Assembly: GCA_011772755.1 (NCBI GenBank)
Contig: WVYX01000306.1
Span: 1 to 64,000 of the forward strand
DNA length: 64,000 nt
Source: Gemmatimonadales bacterium
Lineage (GTDB): Bacteria; Gemmatimonadota; Gemmatimonadetes; Gemmatimonadales; GWC2-71-9
Direction of reading: 5' to 3'
In this document: positions 28,304 through 40,060 of the stretch, one piece after another
Position numbering within the stretch: position 1 is the stretch's first letter
Layout of the letters: every line of letters begins with the position of its first letter
The notes under the pieces: generated by a model
Told to the model about the DNA's origin: nothing
Databases searched by the model: none
The model's input: only the letters and a program-made list of their open reading frames with translations
Made by a program: the position numbers and the translations under genes

Positions 28304-28408
28304 GTCCCACCCTCACTTGCGGGCCCCCAAAGCTCGGCCCGTTGTTTTCAGATGTTCACTGCTGTCCGGCCCCCGGGGGCCGGACATGTCCCACTGCCAC
28401 GCCGCCGG

Positions 28409-28894
28409 TCAGAGGGGACTCCCACAGACGCCGCAGAACTGGTCGCTGGGCCCGTACACCGCTCGGCAATTGGCACACGCGGGCCCGGCACCGAGGGCAA
28501 TGCCGCACAGCTCGCAGAAGTGGCTCATACGCGGGTTCACGTGCGCACACTTGGGACACCGAGGCTGATCTACTGAGCCTTGCGACCCATCCGCGACGTC
28601 AGTGACGGCAGGCTCGTCTTGCACTTCGTCGAGTTCCCTCAGCAATGTGAGTGCCCTCGCTCGATAACCCCTCCTGAGCTCCAGGTAGTCCTCCTCGGAG
28701 AGCTTGCCGGTCTGGTACTCAAAATCCAGATCCTTGATGGCGGCATAGACGGCGTCTTTCTCCTTCAGGACCCGGCTGCGGCGTGTGACCGCTGCACGAG
28801 GCCCCGCCGGTGGGAGTGCTGGGGTACGGAAGAACGGATAGGCGACGAACGTCAATCCCCCCAGCACGAGCACGGAATACACTGCAATCTCCAT
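28409..28894 (-). CDS. Zinc-ribbon membrane protein in cytochrome c biogenesis locus
   Basis: CPKCAHVNPRMSHFCELCGIALG...CANCRAVYGPSDQFCGVCG. Confidence 0.6.
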   Translation of the reverse strand: MEIAVYSVLVLGGLTFVAYPFFRTPALPPAGPRAAVTRRSRVLKEKDAVYAAIKDLDFEYQTGKLSEEDYLELRRGYRARALTLLRELDEVQDEPAVTDVADGSQGSVDQPRCPKCAHVNPRMSHFCELCGIALGAGPACANCRAVYGPSDQFCGVCGSPL

Positions 28895-28898
28895 ATGT

Positions 28899-29390
28899 TC
28901 ACCCGTCGAAATCTCGCAATTCGCTCTCCAACATCGTGCCGTATCTCGATTCCAGGTCCTCGGAAAGCACAGTGGCAGCCTCTTCCGCCTGGCTGGTCCG
29001 CCGGTGTTGCACCCAGGCTGCAAGGACGACCCAAAGCACCACGCTACCGAGAAGGATCAACCCGAAGGGTGTGATCCATGCTGTCAGATTGAACCCTCGC
29101 TTGGTGGGCGCCGCCAGAACCTGCTCACCGTAGGTCGCTGTCATGTACTCAATGATCTTCCGTTTATCCCACCCGCCAGCCAGCTTTTCACTGATGATCG
29201 CCTTCATTTGCTGCGCGGTGTCCATCTCGCACACGTTCAGCAGCTTGTTACAGCCGCAGAGGCAGATCAGGTGGCTGGCCACGTCGTCGACTGTTCCCTG
29301 GGCCTGCAACACCCGGCCGGACCCAAGCTGGACCAGCAAGAGGCCGAGCACGGCAACCCGGACTCGCCGCTGACTACCCCACCTCGACAT
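28899..29390 (-). CDS. ccmH: Cytochrome c biogenesis protein CcmH-like
   Basis: VASHLICLCGCNKLLNVCEMDTAQQMKAIISEKLAGG; adjacent to ccmF. Confidence 0.85.
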   Translation of the reverse strand: MSRWGSQRRVRVAVLGLLLVQLGSGRVLQAQGTVDDVASHLICLCGCNKLLNVCEMDTAQQMKAIISEKLAGGWDKRKIIEYMTATYGEQVLAAPTKRGFNLTAWITPFGLILLGSVVLWVVLAAWVQHRRTSQAEEAATVLSEDLESRYGTMLESELRDFDG

Positions 29391-31368
29391 ACGCCTCCAC
29401 CTCCTGCTTCCGAACGGGTTTCACCAGTGGACGGCTCGGCACTCGCGTGTCCGGCAAGATCGCTATAACGGTTCCTGCTGTGATCACTACTCCGCTGATC
29501 CACAGCCACATGGTTAGCGGGTTGATGATGAACTTGAAGCTTGCCTGGTCCTGATCATACGCTGCCAAGATGACATAGAGGTCTTCCTTCAACGTCGAGC
29601 GAATCGCAGGTTCCGTGGTCGGTTGGTCCGAGCTCCCGTATAGCCGCTTCTGGGGCGCAAGGCTGCCGATGAGCCTGCCCGCCTTGTGTACCTCCAGCTG
29701 CGCGGCCACGACGAAGCGATTCCGATCGCGGTACGTGGAGTTGCCACGGTAGGTCAGGGTGTAGTCCCCGATCTGAGCGGTCTCGTCGCGGGCGAGGGTA
29801 ACTTCGTTCTCTTGGACGAAGGCCTTACCGGTAGCACCGATGAAGAAGAGCACAACGCCAAAATGCACCACGTACCCACCGTAGCGCCGACGATTGCGTG
29901 CAACCAGATCACCCAGGGCGCTTGGCCAACTCTTGCCGGAGATCTGGCGCCGGGCTCGCGTACCCCGATAGAACTCGTACACGATCGTCGCCAGCACGAA
30001 CCCGGCGAGACTAAAGGACACCAGGGCATACACATGCCGAAGCCCGAGCGTAACGAGCACTAGGGCAACAACCACGGCGGCGGCGCCGGGTCGAACGAAG
30101 TTGCGTCTGAGATTGCTGGCAGACGCCTTGCGCCACGCGATCAGCGGACAAATGCCCGTCAGCGCCAGCAGCGCCAAGAAGATGGGGATGCTAACCTGGT
30201 TGAAGAAAGGCGCCCCCACGGTGATCTTCACGCCTCGCACGGCCTCGGAGATCAACGGGAAAACCGTACCCCACAGCACCGCGAACGCTGCCCCCACAAA
30301 CAAGAGGTTGTTGAAGAGAAAGCTCGACTCACGGGAGACGATTGAGTCGAGCTCGTTCTTGCTGCGCAACTGCGGCAAGCGGTGAGCCAGGAGTCCGAAC
30401 GCGAAGACCAGCACGGCACCGATAAACCCGAGGAAGATCGGCCCCAGCGTCGACTGGCTGAATGTGTGCACCGATGAGAGGATGCCACTGCGCGTCAAGA
30501 ACGTCCCAAAGATCGTCAGCGCGAAGGTGATGATGATCAGCAGCATGTTCCACACCTTCAGCATGTTCTTCTTCTCTTGGATCATCACCGAATGCAAGAA
30601 GGCCGTGCCCGTCAGCCATGGCATGAGCGACGCGCTTTCGACCGGATCCCACATCCAAAAACCACCCCAGCCCAGCTCGACGTAGGCCCACTGTGCGCCG
30701 AAGAGATTGCCCCAGGTGAGGAAGAACCACGCAAACAGGGTCCAGCGCCGCGTGGTGCGAATCCACTGGTCCCCCAGCCGTCCAGTGATGAGGGCGGCGA
30801 GTGCGAAGGCAAACGGGATCGTGAATCCGACGTAGCCCAGGTACAGGGTCGTCGGATGAAAGATCATCCCCGGATTCTGAAGCATGGGGTTCAGACCCTG
30901 CCCATCGGGCGGAACGAAGGCCAGCCGCTCCAGGGGCGGCGTCACGAACACCAGCAAGGCCTCGAAAAAGACCAGTACGACCCCGAGGACGCCGACTGCG
31001 TACGGCATGAGCTCGCGATGCTTCCACCGGTTTTGCAGCACGACCAGGCTGGTGAGAAGCGCCAGCACCCACGCCCAGAAGAGCAGGCTGCCTTTCTGCC
31101 CCGCCCATAACGCCGATATGGTGTAGAAGATGGGAAGGTCGCGACTCGAATAGCCGGCCACGTACTCGACGCTGAAATCCCGGGTCAAGAAGGCATGCAG
31201 CAATGCAGCCACCGCGACGCTGAGCAGGGCGAAATTGACCAGCATGCTGTTCTCGGCACTGCGGAGCAGAGCGATAGTGCGGCTACTCCCGCCGCGAAAC
31301 GCGGCCAGCGTGCCGTATACGCCCACCGCAAATGCAAAGATCAATGCGAAGGTTCCGATCTCTGGCAT
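29374..31368 (-). CDS. ccmF: Heme lyase CcmF-like
   Basis: WAGQKGSLLFWAWVL, WDPVESASLMPWLTGTAFLHS, GTFLTRSGILSSVHTF. Confidence 0.93.
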   Translation of the reverse strand: MPEIGTFALIFAFAVGVYGTLAAFRGGSSRTIALLRSAENSMLVNFALLSVAVAALLHAFLTRDFSVEYVAGYSSRDLPIFYTISALWAGQKGSLLFWAWVLALLTSLVVLQNRWKHRELMPYAVGVLGVVLVFFEALLVFVTPPLERLAFVPPDGQGLNPMLQNPGMIFHPTTLYLGYVGFTIPFAFALAALITGRLGDQWIRTTRRWTLFAWFFLTWGNLFGAQWAYVELGWGGFWMWDPVESASLMPWLTGTAFLHSVMIQEKKNMLKVWNMLLIIITFALTIFGTFLTRSGILSSVHTFSQSTLGPIFLGFIGAVLVFAFGLLAHRLPQLRSKNELDSIVSRESSFLFNNLLFVGAAFAVLWGTVFPLISEAVRGVKITVGAPFFNQVSIPIFLALLALTGICPLIAWRKASASNLRRNFVRPGAAAVVVALVLVTLGLRHVYALVSFSLAGFVLATIVYEFYRGTRARRQISGKSWPSALGDLVARNRRRYGGYVVHFGVVLFFIGATGKAFVQENEVTLARDETAQIGDYTLTYRGNSTYRDRNRFVVAAQLEVHKAGRLIGSLAPQKRLYGSSDQPTTEPAIRSTLKEDLYVILAAYDQDQASFKFIINPLTMWLWISGVVITAGTVIAILPDTRVPSRPLVKPVRKQEVEAYVEVG

Positions 31369-31411
31369 CGTCACTCTCCCTGCCCGGCCGAGTCCAAGCA
31401 AGCGTTCATGC

Positions 31412-31819
31412 TCATTGCGCTGGCTCTACGAGTTCCGCCCCACACAGGGGACAGACGCGACCACCGGCCCGCACGGCCCCACCGCATTGGCCGCATTCTG
31501 CTCCCGACGAGGCACCAGCCAATGCCTCATCCATACAGCACAGGCGAGCGCTTGCCGAATGGACCCGCAGGGCACGGATCATCCAGAACCCCGCGTAAAT
31601 GACGATCAATGAGAACGCGGTCAGTCCCAATACGATCGTGACCACGTTCCCTGAGGTGGGCGGCGGACCAGGAGTCTGGGCGGTCGCCTCGCCGAGAAGG
31701 ACTAGCAAGATGCCGCATCCCAGGGACGGTGCACGGCGAAACGGTGGGCGGTACAGCGTGCGGTCTTGTGGTAGGTCATCCCCGCGCACCCTCCCCTTCC
31801 TGTGTGTCACACGCCCCAT
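31412..31819 (-). CDS. Small TM protein with zinc ribbon, downstream partner of Ccm locus
   Basis: CGQCGGAVRAGGRVCPLCGAELVEPAQ. Confidence 0.5.
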   Translation of the reverse strand: MGRVTHRKGRVRGDDLPQDRTLYRPPFRRAPSLGCGILLVLLGEATAQTPGPPPTSGNVVTIVLGLTAFSLIVIYAGFWMIRALRVHSASARLCCMDEALAGASSGAECGQCGGAVRAGGRVCPLCGAELVEPAQ

Positions 31820-32190
31820 ACTGCTGTGCCGGCGGTTGGACGATTGCTACGTCAGCCAGCGACCCCAGCGGCTCGGAGCGCGCTCACGGCAGTTCTCTTG
31901 CACGAGGCGCACCGCAAGGCTCCAACACAAAACACGTTGTACCGATTGATGTTAGGGGTGAGTGACAGAGACGAGCTGGTCGAGGCGTGCGTGAGCACCC
32001 CCGCCGAATGGGGCAAATGCCACGTGACGCAGCGCGCCGGAATGGTGTCACAGCATTTGGCCGACGTGGGCTCTGAGCCAGTGATCGGGCAGCGGCGCTG
32101 GGTGCGGTGGCTTGTTGCTGAGTCGGTGGTGCGGCAGCCAAGTCGCTCCGCTGCCCTACGCAACGCGGCGTTGCCGCCGAGACGCGACGG

Positions 32191-32748
32191 CTACCCCACC
32201 CCAACCAACAGCTGCTCCAGGGAGGGAACCCTTTCGAGCTCCACATCCAGCAACTCAGCCAAGCCGGCCCGAGCCAGGTCGGGGCGCATCGCCAGCCAGG
32301 AGAGGTCTGACCCCTCGGTGAAGAAGTAGTGCACCTGCCCCTGACCGAGGACGAGGTGAATCTCTCTGGCGTCGATGGTGAACTGCGCGTGGTGACCGAA
32401 GCCGCTACTTCCTGCACCGATCCGGTCTGACATGGCGGCAAGCTGCGATCGTGCCTCTTCGTCGGACGCGAAGCGGCTGACATACAGCACCGCCTGCATC
32501 GCACCGCCGCCGTAATAGCCGATATGACTCTCCGCAGGGGCGACGTCTTTGCCGTGGAGACGCGCGATCATCGCCGCAGCGCCTTGTCCTGTGGTCACTC
32601 TGACCAGCTTCATCCCGCTGAGCTCTGGCGGGAGCGGGGCCGCCGACTCTTGCTTCGCACAGGCCGCCACTAGCGCGACGGCGACCGCCACACCCCACAC
32701 GCCCATCGTGGTGCACTCAGGCGCTCGTACCATTCTTACTCGTACCAC
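32191..32748 (-). CDS. Hypothetical lipoprotein
   Basis: VALVAACAKQ lipobox-like segment. Confidence 0.5.
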   Translation of the reverse strand: MVRVRMVRAPECTTMGVWGVAVAVALVAACAKQESAAPLPPELSGMKLVRVTTGQGAAAMIARLHGKDVAPAESHIGYYGGGAMQAVLYVSRFASDEEARSQLAAMSDRIGAGSSGFGHHAQFTIDAREIHLVLGQGQVHYFFTEGSDLSWLAMRPDLARAGLAELLDVELERVPSLEQLLVGVG

Positions 32749-32791
32749 TCCGCCCCCCTTAGGCCAGCCAGTCCCTGAAGCGCTCGCGGCC

Positions 32792-35257
32792 CTACGCCTG
32801 CACCTGTCGCAGTCTCAAGGCATTGCCGACGACCGACACGGAGCTGAAGCTCATGGCGGCCGCAGCGATGATGGGACTCAAGAGAATCCCGAAGAACGGG
32901 TAGAGGACCCCGGCGGCAATCGGGACGCCCAGGCTGTTGTAAATGAACGCAAAGAACAGGTTCTGCCGAATGTTCCGCATTGTCGCTCGGCTCAGGCGGC
33001 GGGCCCGCACGATGCCGCGCAGATCCCCCTTCACTAGTGTCACCCCGGCACTCTCCATCGCGACATCGGTTCCGGTCCCCATTGCGATCCCCACCTCCGC
33101 TTGGGCGAGCGCCGGAGCATCATTAATGCCGTCACCGGCCATGGCCACGACGCGGCCTTCGCCCTGAAGGCGTTTGACGATCTCCGCCTTCTGATCGGGC
33201 AAGACCTCGGCGACGACCTGATCGATCCGTAGTTTCTCAGCCACGGCTTCGGCCGTCGTCCGGCTGTCGCCGGTGAGCATGGTGATCTGGACGCCCTCGC
33301 GGTGTAGGTGCTCGATCGCTTGCGGCGTCGTGTCCTTAATGGGGTCGGCCACACCGAGGAGCCCGGCGGGTTTCCCGTCGACCGACAGGAACATTACTGT
33401 CTGGCCGTCCGCGCGCATCGACTCAGCACGCTCTGCAAGCGCCCCGACCTGGATGCCGATCTCGCCCATCAGCTTGACGTTGCCAAGGGCCACGCTGCGG
33501 CCCCCGACGGTTCCCTTCACCCCTTTGCCCGTCACCGACTCGAACGACTCGGCGTCAGTGAGCGACACGTTTCGCTCGTTTGCGCCTTCGACTATGGCGG
33601 CAGCCAGCGGATGCTCGCTGCCACGCTCGATGCCTGCGGCGAACCGCAGGAGCTCCTCTTCACTCCATCCCTCCGCCGACACAACGCTCACGAGCCTCGG
33701 CTTGCCCACGGTGAGCGTCCCCGTCTTGTCCACGACGAGCGTGTCCACCTTGCGGAGCACCTCGATCGCCTCGGCGTTCTTGAACAGGACGCCCAGCGTG
33801 GCTCCCTTGCCCGTCGCGACCATGATGGACATCGGCGTCGCGAGACCGAGTGCGCATGGGCAGGCGATGATGAGGACCGCGACGGCGTTGATCAGCGCGT
33901 AGGCCATGGCCGGCTCGGGTCCCCAGACACCCCACACCATAAAGGTGACGATCGCAATGGCGACGACCGTGGGCACGAAGTACGACGCGACCACGTCGGC
34001 CAGTTTCTGGATCGGGGCGCGGCTCCGCTGGGCCTCGGCGACCATGCGAACGATCTGGGACAGCAGCGTGTCGGCACCCACGCGCTCGGCCCGCATCACA
34101 AGGGAGCCGGTGCCGTTCACCGTGGCCCCAATTACTCGGTCACCCGCGGTCTTCTCCACCGGAATCGGCTCGCCCGTAATCATCGCCTCGTCCACGGCAC
34201 TCACGCCCTCGAGCACCGTACCGTCGACGGGAACCTTCTCACCCGGCCGCACGCGAAGCCGGTCTCCCGGCTGCACCTGGTCCAACGGCACATCCTCTTC
34301 AGTGCCATCGTCGCTCAGCCGCCGGGCGGTCTTCGGGGCCAACCCCAACAGGGCCTTGATCGCCGCACTGGTGCGGCTCCGCGCTTTGAGTTCCAGGACC
34401 TGTCCGAGCAGCACGAGGGTCACAATAACCGCGGCCGCCTCGAAGTAGACGCCAACCTCCCCGGCCTCATTCCGGAACGACGCCGGAAAGATTCCCGGCA
34501 ACAGGTGCGCGATCACACTGTACACGTACGCGACCGCCACGCCCAACCCGATCAGGGTGAACATGTTCAGATTCCATGTCACCACGGACTTCCAGCCGCG
34601 CACGAAGAATGGCCAGCCGCCCCACAGGACAATTGGCGTCGCAAGGACAAGCTCTGCCCACGACCATATCGCTGGTGTGGCCAGTCGCTGCAAGAGATCC
34701 CCGAGCAGAAAGTCGCCCATCGCGATCACCACGACAGGCAATGTCAGAACCGCGCTGACCCAAAAACGCCGGCGCATGTCGACGAGTTCGGGGTTCTCCT
34801 CCTCCTCCACGGTCACGGTCCGGGGTTCGAGCGCCATCCCGCAGATGGGGCACGATCCCGGCTCCTCCCGGACGATCTCCGGATGCATCGGGCAGACGTA
34901 TTCGGTGCGCGTCGCGGGGGCTTCGAGGACCTCCGGCTCCAGCGCCATGCCGCACTTGGGACAGCTTCCCGGGCCCTCCTGCCGGACCTCGGGATCCATC
35001 GGGCAGGCGTATGTGGCGCCCGGTGGAGCCGGCTCAGGTTCCAGGGCGGCAGATTCACTGAGGAACATGTGGGGTTCTCGGCGGAATCTCTCCAGGCAGT
35101 GTGCGCTGCAGAATACGTAGGTCGCCCCGGCGTGCTCGTGGCGCAGCTCGCCGTCCGCATCCACGGTCATGCCGCAGACGGGGTCGATGACCTCACGAGG
35201 CCCAGGAACCGACGGCGAGCGTGCTCCATGATCATGATGTGCGTCTGCCGAATGCAT
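32792..35257 (-). CDS. copA: Heavy-metal (Cu-type) P1B ATPase with N-terminal YHS and two HMBD motifs
   Basis: [39 protein letters not shown] x2; [17 protein letters not shown]. Confidence 0.93.
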   Translation of the reverse strand: MHSADAHHDHGARSPSVPGPREVIDPVCGMTVDADGELRHEHAGATYVFCSAHCLERFRREPHMFLSESAALEPEPAPPGATYACPMDPEVRQEGPGSCPKCGMALEPEVLEAPATRTEYVCPMHPEIVREEPGSCPICGMALEPRTVTVEEEENPELVDMRRRFWVSAVLTLPVVVIAMGDFLLGDLLQRLATPAIWSWAELVLATPIVLWGGWPFFVRGWKSVVTWNLNMFTLIGLGVAVAYVYSVIAHLLPGIFPASFRNEAGEVGVYFEAAAVIVTLVLLGQVLELKARSRTSAAIKALLGLAPKTARRLSDDGTEEDVPLDQVQPGDRLRVRPGEKVPVDGTVLEGVSAVDEAMITGEPIPVEKTAGDRVIGATVNGTGSLVMRAERVGADTLLSQIVRMVAEAQRSRAPIQKLADVVASYFVPTVVAIAIVTFMVWGVWGPEPAMAYALINAVAVLIIACPCALGLATPMSIMVATGKGATLGVLFKNAEAIEVLRKVDTLVVDKTGTLTVGKPRLVSVVSAEGWSEEELLRFAAGIERGSEHPLAAAIVEGANERNVSLTDAESFESVTGKGVKGTVGGRSVALGNVKLMGEIGIQVGALAERAESMRADGQTVMFLSVDGKPAGLLGVADPIKDTTPQAIEHLHREGVQITMLTGDSRTTAEAVAEKLRIDQVVAEVLPDQKAEIVKRLQGEGRVVAMAGDGINDAPALAQAEVGIAMGTGTDVAMESAGVTLVKGDLRGIVRARRLSRATMRNIRQNLFFAFIYNSLGVPIAAGVLYPFFGILLSPIIAAAAMSFSSVSVVGNALRLRQVQA

Positions 35258-35313
35258 GCTACCCTCCCTGCTGTCTCACCGTCTCGTTCCTTCCGTCTGT
35301 GCGCGTGTCCAAC

Positions 35314-35868
35314 TCAAGCCCCATTGGACGCCCGTGGAAACGCATCGCCCGCCGCTGCCACAATCGATCCCTCGTTCGGACGCTCAGTGACCACACCCCA
35401 CAAGGGCGTATGTGACGTGCCCTGGAGTGGAGCCGGGGTGGTGTCGCCTTCGCCACGCCTCCGAATGGCGCGCCCCACCACTGCGAGCAACTGGTCGGCC
35501 TCGACCGGCTTTTCCAGGTATGCGTCAGGCCTGGGCAGGTGCTCGACCTCGAGAAAGCAACGGATGTACGTCTCCATATCTCGGTCGCCAACGGTCAGGC
35601 CGGTAACCACCACCAGCGGCACGTCGCGGAATCTCGGCTGCGACTTTATCTCGCGGAAGAACCGGATGCCGGCCTTGCGCGGCATCCGGATGTCGAGTGT
35701 GATCAGGTCCGGGACCCGCTCCTGCATTTTCTCCAGCGCTTCCATGCCGTCATACGCCAGCTGTACCTCGTACCCACCGTCCCGCAACATGGCGGCTAGC
35801 AGGGCGGCGTAGTCCTGCTCGTCCTCCACCACCAGCACCGAGCCGAGGGTTTTCTTCGTCTCTCCCAT
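35314..35868 (-). CDS. Response regulator (receiver) protein
   Basis: GSVLVVEDEQDYAALLAAML...DLITLDIRMP. Confidence 0.85.
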   Translation of the reverse strand: MGETKKTLGSVLVVEDEQDYAALLAAMLRDGGYEVQLAYDGMEALEKMQERVPDLITLDIRMPRKAGIRFFREIKSQPRFRDVPLVVVTGLTVGDRDMETYIRCFLEVEHLPRPDAYLEKPVEADQLLAVVGRAIRRRGEGDTTPAPLQGTSHTPLWGVVTERPNEGSIVAAAGDAFPRASNGA

Positions 35869-35954
35869 GTCAACAACTCCTTGCTGACGCTCAGCGTGCA
35901 CGATGCACGCGCTCTTGGTCTCGAGGCGCCGCACAGCCCCTGTACGGCACCGCC

Positions 35955-37121
35955 TCAGGTTATCTCCGATCGAACGGGCAGGGTAAACTGGAAGGTGGTG
36001 CCCCGGCCGAGTCCGCTCTCGCACCAGATCCTCCCGCCGTGGGCTTCCACCGCGGCCCGGCAAAATGCCAATCCGAGGCCGGAGGCATGACCGAGAGTCT
36101 GCTCGCTCTCGGTCACGAACTCGTCGAACAGCCTCGGAACCAGCTCGGCGGGGATTCCTGGCCCGTCGTCATGGCACGAGAAAACCACGTCGCCGTCAGC
36201 GGGTGCGGCGTCGATTATCACATTCACCCCATCCGGATTGTGTTTGAGAGCATTGGTGATCAGGTTGGCGAGTACTCGGACCACGAGCCTTCTGTCACTC
36301 CACACCACCGGGCAGTGGGCGTGCCGGTGGCCGATCTGCACCCTGCCATCGACCCCGGGTGCGTCAACGTTCTCAAGCGCCTCAAGGAGCATGGAGGGAA
36401 CGTCCGCCCAATCCAGATCCAGGCCGGGCACCTCCTCTAGGCGGGCCAGGTCCAGCAGGTCGATGACCGCACTCAGCATCTGGCGCCCCTGGCGGACGAT
36501 TCGCTCAAGGGCCTCCCGATCGCGATGTCGTCGTTCTTTTGTTGCCCGCTTCAGGAGCAGCTCCGCGAATCCGAGCACGCACCCCAGGTGGGTCTTGAGG
36601 TCGTGCACCAGGAAGTACGTCGAGCGCCGCTTCGCCATCTCCAGCTCCCGCAGGCGTTGGTTGTGGCCTTCCAGCTCCCTCCTCAGCTCCTCATTGAGGG
36701 CCAGTTGCCGCGCTAGCCGGTTTCGCTGAAACTGCAGCACCGAGCGGTGGTAGCCATCCATCGCGCCGATCACCATCCCGAACAGGCCGAAGACCACACC
36801 CATCGGGAACATGTCGATGGTGAAGGACCTCCACAGCAGACTTATGCCCAGAGATACCGAGCCGCCTCCCGGATGAACTCCGAGCCACCCGAACACGGCC
36901 ATCGACACCGGGTGGAGGACCAGGAGTCCGAACCCTAGTCCGACGGTGGCGTGGAGAAGGGTCTTGCGGACTTGGAAACGACGCAGTGAATCTTCGCTAC
37001 GACTCGGGTCAACCCGATGCAGCAGATTGCGTCCCAAGGCTGCATCCTGCTCTTCCGAGACAGCGCCACAGGGGTCAGAACTCTGAGAGTTCAGTGGGGC
37101 AGGTTTAGCAGTCTGTGGCAC
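35955..37121 (-). CDS. Membrane sensor histidine kinase
   Basis: YFLVHDLKTHLGCVLGFAELLL H-box; HATPase DDGPGIPAELVPRLFDEF. Confidence 0.88.
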   Translation of the reverse strand: MPQTAKPAPLNSQSSDPCGAVSEEQDAALGRNLLHRVDPSRSEDSLRRFQVRKTLLHATVGLGFGLLVLHPVSMAVFGWLGVHPGGGSVSLGISLLWRSFTIDMFPMGVVFGLFGMVIGAMDGYHRSVLQFQRNRLARQLALNEELRRELEGHNQRLRELEMAKRRSTYFLVHDLKTHLGCVLGFAELLLKRATKERRHRDREALERIVRQGRQMLSAVIDLLDLARLEEVPGLDLDWADVPSMLLEALENVDAPGVDGRVQIGHRHAHCPVVWSDRRLVVRVLANLITNALKHNPDGVNVIIDAAPADGDVVFSCHDDGPGIPAELVPRLFDEFVTESEQTLGHASGLGLAFCRAAVEAHGGRIWCESGLGRGTTFQFTLPVRSEIT

Positions 37122-37771
37122 GGCGTGGTCCCAATGGCGACATTACAGCCGCCTCCGTCGGGTGCATGCGAGCGGCCCAAAGCAACCTAGAACGCCAGTT
37201 GCCGCAGACGGAATCGTACTTCGCGACGTGCAACTCGTCCTCTCTACGTTCAGTTTCCCCACGGCGCTGCGCCCAGCAGTGTAATGAATGCGTGAACCGC
37301 ACTACCGCCCACAATTTGCAGGACACGCGCCGCCAGCGGTTGGCTTGTAACACATTGCGGCATTAAGACATAGGACACCGTCCATCAGCGGCACGGTTCC
37401 CGGCCGTGGGGCAGTTGAACCACGGACCGTGCTGTTTGACCCACCGATGAACCGAGCTTACCCGCCAACCGAGGGACTCCCGCGATCGCCAGGGGCACAA
37501 CGTCGGCGGGACAAAGTGCCGAACATGGCACCGCTTGAGAGAAGCCCTCGGCGAGGTGCCTGTGGTCAATCGGATGCAGCCGGTCACTCACCATACACGA
37601 CGTACCACCCGTGTTCGGGATTGAGAACCCAGGCTGGGGGGTGAGACACGTCTATTCTCGCGGGTGTACGCGAGCTGCGACCTCCGGTACTCCGGGTGGT
37701 ACGTATCCCGCTGTGAGCTCGCTTGCGACCAAGTGTTGTCTCCCGCCCTCTCGTATCACTCCGCCACCACT

Positions 37772-38668
37772 CTACGGAGGAGTACGACCTTCGTTCGTTC
37801 GGGACTCCCAAGCAACGACACCGAGCCCTACGATCGTCACAAGGACACCTAGCCCCTCCAGGACACCGAGGCTTTCGCGGAAGAAGGTGACGGCCAGACC
37901 AAGACCGAACACCGGGACCAAAAACAACAGAAGGCTCAGGCGTCCAACCTCATCGCGCTGTAGGAGCCAGTACCAGACCGCTGTGGCGAACGCCGTCCCT
38001 ACGAACGCGAGAAAGAGCAGCAACACGACAAAGCGGCCGTTCCAGACGACGGCCGCGTCGCGCTCGAGCCAGGCTGCGAGGGCGAGCAGCGCGATTCCGC
38101 CGACGAGCAGCTGCCACGCAGCAACACGCAGGAACGCGCCGCCGACATCCAGGCGCTTGATCAGGACGCTCGCCCCGGCAAATCCGGCGGCGGCAGTGAG
38201 GGGTAGGACCGCAGCCCACGCACCGGATTGAGCTGGGTCAGTGACCGTTGGATAGGATATCAGACCCACGCCGATGAACCCGAGACTCATCGCGGCGGCC
38301 TTGCCGCTCGTGACCCGTTCGTGCAGGAATACTGCTGCCAGAACGATGACGATAAGGGGGCCGGTGTTCCCGATAACGGAAGCGATACCGGCGCCGGTCC
38401 GACCGGGGCTGAGAAACATGCCCCCGTAAGCAAACAACGTACCTATAGCTGCGAGGGCTAAAGTCCCAAGGATGAATCGACGTGGAGGGAACAAGGGTTG
38501 ACCTATGATCAAGAGCATGAGCGAGAGCACAGTGCCGCCAATCACCGCCCGCAATCCGGCGAATCGAAGTGGCGGAGCAAATGCGAGGCCTGCCTTGATC
38601 GCGGTGTAGCAAACCGCGTACACACCCGCCAGGACCACCACCAAGGCAACGCGTCGCGGGGAAGTCAT
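37772..38668 (-). CDS. EamA/DMT family transporter
   Basis: Ten-TM DMT pattern, FRESLGVLEGLGVLVTIVGLGVV. Confidence 0.82.
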   Translation of the reverse strand: MTSPRRVALVVVLAGVYAVCYTAIKAGLAFAPPLRFAGLRAVIGGTVLSLMLLIIGQPLFPPRRFILGTLALAAIGTLFAYGGMFLSPGRTGAGIASVIGNTGPLIVIVLAAVFLHERVTSGKAAAMSLGFIGVGLISYPTVTDPAQSGAWAAVLPLTAAAGFAGASVLIKRLDVGGAFLRVAAWQLLVGGIALLALAAWLERDAAVVWNGRFVVLLLFLAFVGTAFATAVWYWLLQRDEVGRLSLLLFLVPVFGLGLAVTFFRESLGVLEGLGVLVTIVGLGVVAWESRTNEGRTPP

Positions 38669-39169
38669 CGAATGGCTTTCTGGTAGCCGTAGCCGCCAGA
38701 CCGGTTTCCTCGACGAGATCGTGTGGTGAGGTCAGTCATGCCTCACGCGTTTCTGCGGCCCTTGAGCCGACCCGATCCCCGGGCGACCGTCGAGGGGACC
38801 CCGCAGCGCCGAGTACAGTACTGGCCAGGACGTGCGCAGCGCGCGACTCGGGCTCCGGGAGTCCCGTCGCCCGGTTGCCAGCCGGTAGCTCCCTGTTCGG
38901 GTCACCCATCCAGAACGCCGCTCCCTCCCGGCCGCACTCAGCCGATAGCAGAGCGACGGAAAGGGCAAGCATGAGAAGCGGCCACGCGGCCCGACATCGC
39001 GCGAGGGCGGCTGGATGAGTCCTGCGGGCGCGCGAGTCGCGCCGGCCCCCAACGCTGCGGCGGAGCGCAGGTCGCAGTCACGCATCGCTCCACCCCTCCC
39101 TCTGCCAAGCGTCCAACGTGGTAATCCACCATGAACCTGCTAGCATACTACAGCCATGAACCGACAGCC

Positions 39170-39817
39170 ATGAACCGACTTGATCCCCGGGCGACGGCGC
39201 GGACACGGGCCCGCTACCACCGCATCGCGCCTCTCTATGATGCCATGGAAGCCCTGGCCGAGCGGCGTTACCGCCCCTGGCGCCGTCGGCTCTGGTCGCT
39301 GGTGGAGGGACCGACGATCCTTGAGGTCGGCGTCGGGACGGGCAAGAATATGCCGTTCTATCCCGCTGGCGTGGAGATCACCGGCGTGGACCTCACGCCG
39401 GCGATGCTGCACCGAGCCCGGGCGCGGGCAGTCGAGCTAGGGCTGGCTGTGAACCTGCGCCTGGGCGATGTCCAAGAGCTCGATTTCCCTGACGCGAGCT
39501 TCGACACGGCCGTGGCGACCTTCGTCTTCTGCTCGGTGCCCGATCCCGTACTCGGTTTCCGGGAGTTGAGGCGGGTTGTCAAGCCGCATGGCCGCATCCT
39601 ACTGCTCGAGCACGTGCGCTCCGCCCGGCCGCTGCTGGGCCGACTCATGGACCTGCTGAACCCGATCGTGGTCCGCCTCGTGGGCGCCAACATCAACCGC
39701 CCGACGGTGGAAAACGTGCGGCGGGCCGGTCTCGTGGTGGACAGCGTCGAGGACCTCGGTGCCGGCGACATCTTCAAGCTGATCCTCGCGCGGCGGACCG
39801 ATGGAGCACCCCTATAG
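39170..39817 (+). CDS. Class I methyltransferase (UbiE/Methyltransf_11-like)
   Basis: ILEVGVGTGKNMPFYPAGVEITGVDLTPAML...VATFVFCSVPDP. Confidence 0.88.
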   Translation: MNRLDPRATARTRARYHRIAPLYDAMEALAERRYRPWRRRLWSLVEGPTILEVGVGTGKNMPFYPAGVEITGVDLTPAMLHRARARAVELGLAVNLRLGDVQELDFPDASFDTAVATFVFCSVPDPVLGFRELRRVVKPHGRILLLEHVRSARPLLGRLMDLLNPIVVRLVGANINRPTVENVRRAGLVVDSVEDLGAGDIFKLILARRTDGAPL

Positions 39818-40060
39818 CGCCTGGCGCCATCAGGGGAGCCGTCTCGCCGCTCCTCCCGCTCGTGGTGGGCGACATGGGCGCGTCCCTGGCGGTCGCCCAG
39901 AGCGCTGCGCCGCTGGCACGGCTACAGACCGGGACGTGAGCCGCAGGCAGGTCTGGGCCAAGAGCGCGGCACCCCCCCGCCCGGCCGAAGCTTGTGTCGG
40001 CGCATGCGCGTGGCACCCCCCGTCCCCGCCCGCCAAACCTCGAAGTTGCCAGTCTACTTG

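Noticed and set aside
33308-35812. 834-aa + strand ORF and other long + strand ORFs antisense to known genes (17298-18806, 21629-23020)
   Set aside because: Antisense to clear P-type ATPase, histidine kinase and M16 genes; low-complexity, Arg/His/Gly-rich translations typical of high-GC shadow frames.
37363-37587. ORF with HTH-like SRESLGWRVSSVHRWVKQHG, possible transposase remnant
   Set aside because: Too short, no other transposase motifs or terminal inverted repeats found.
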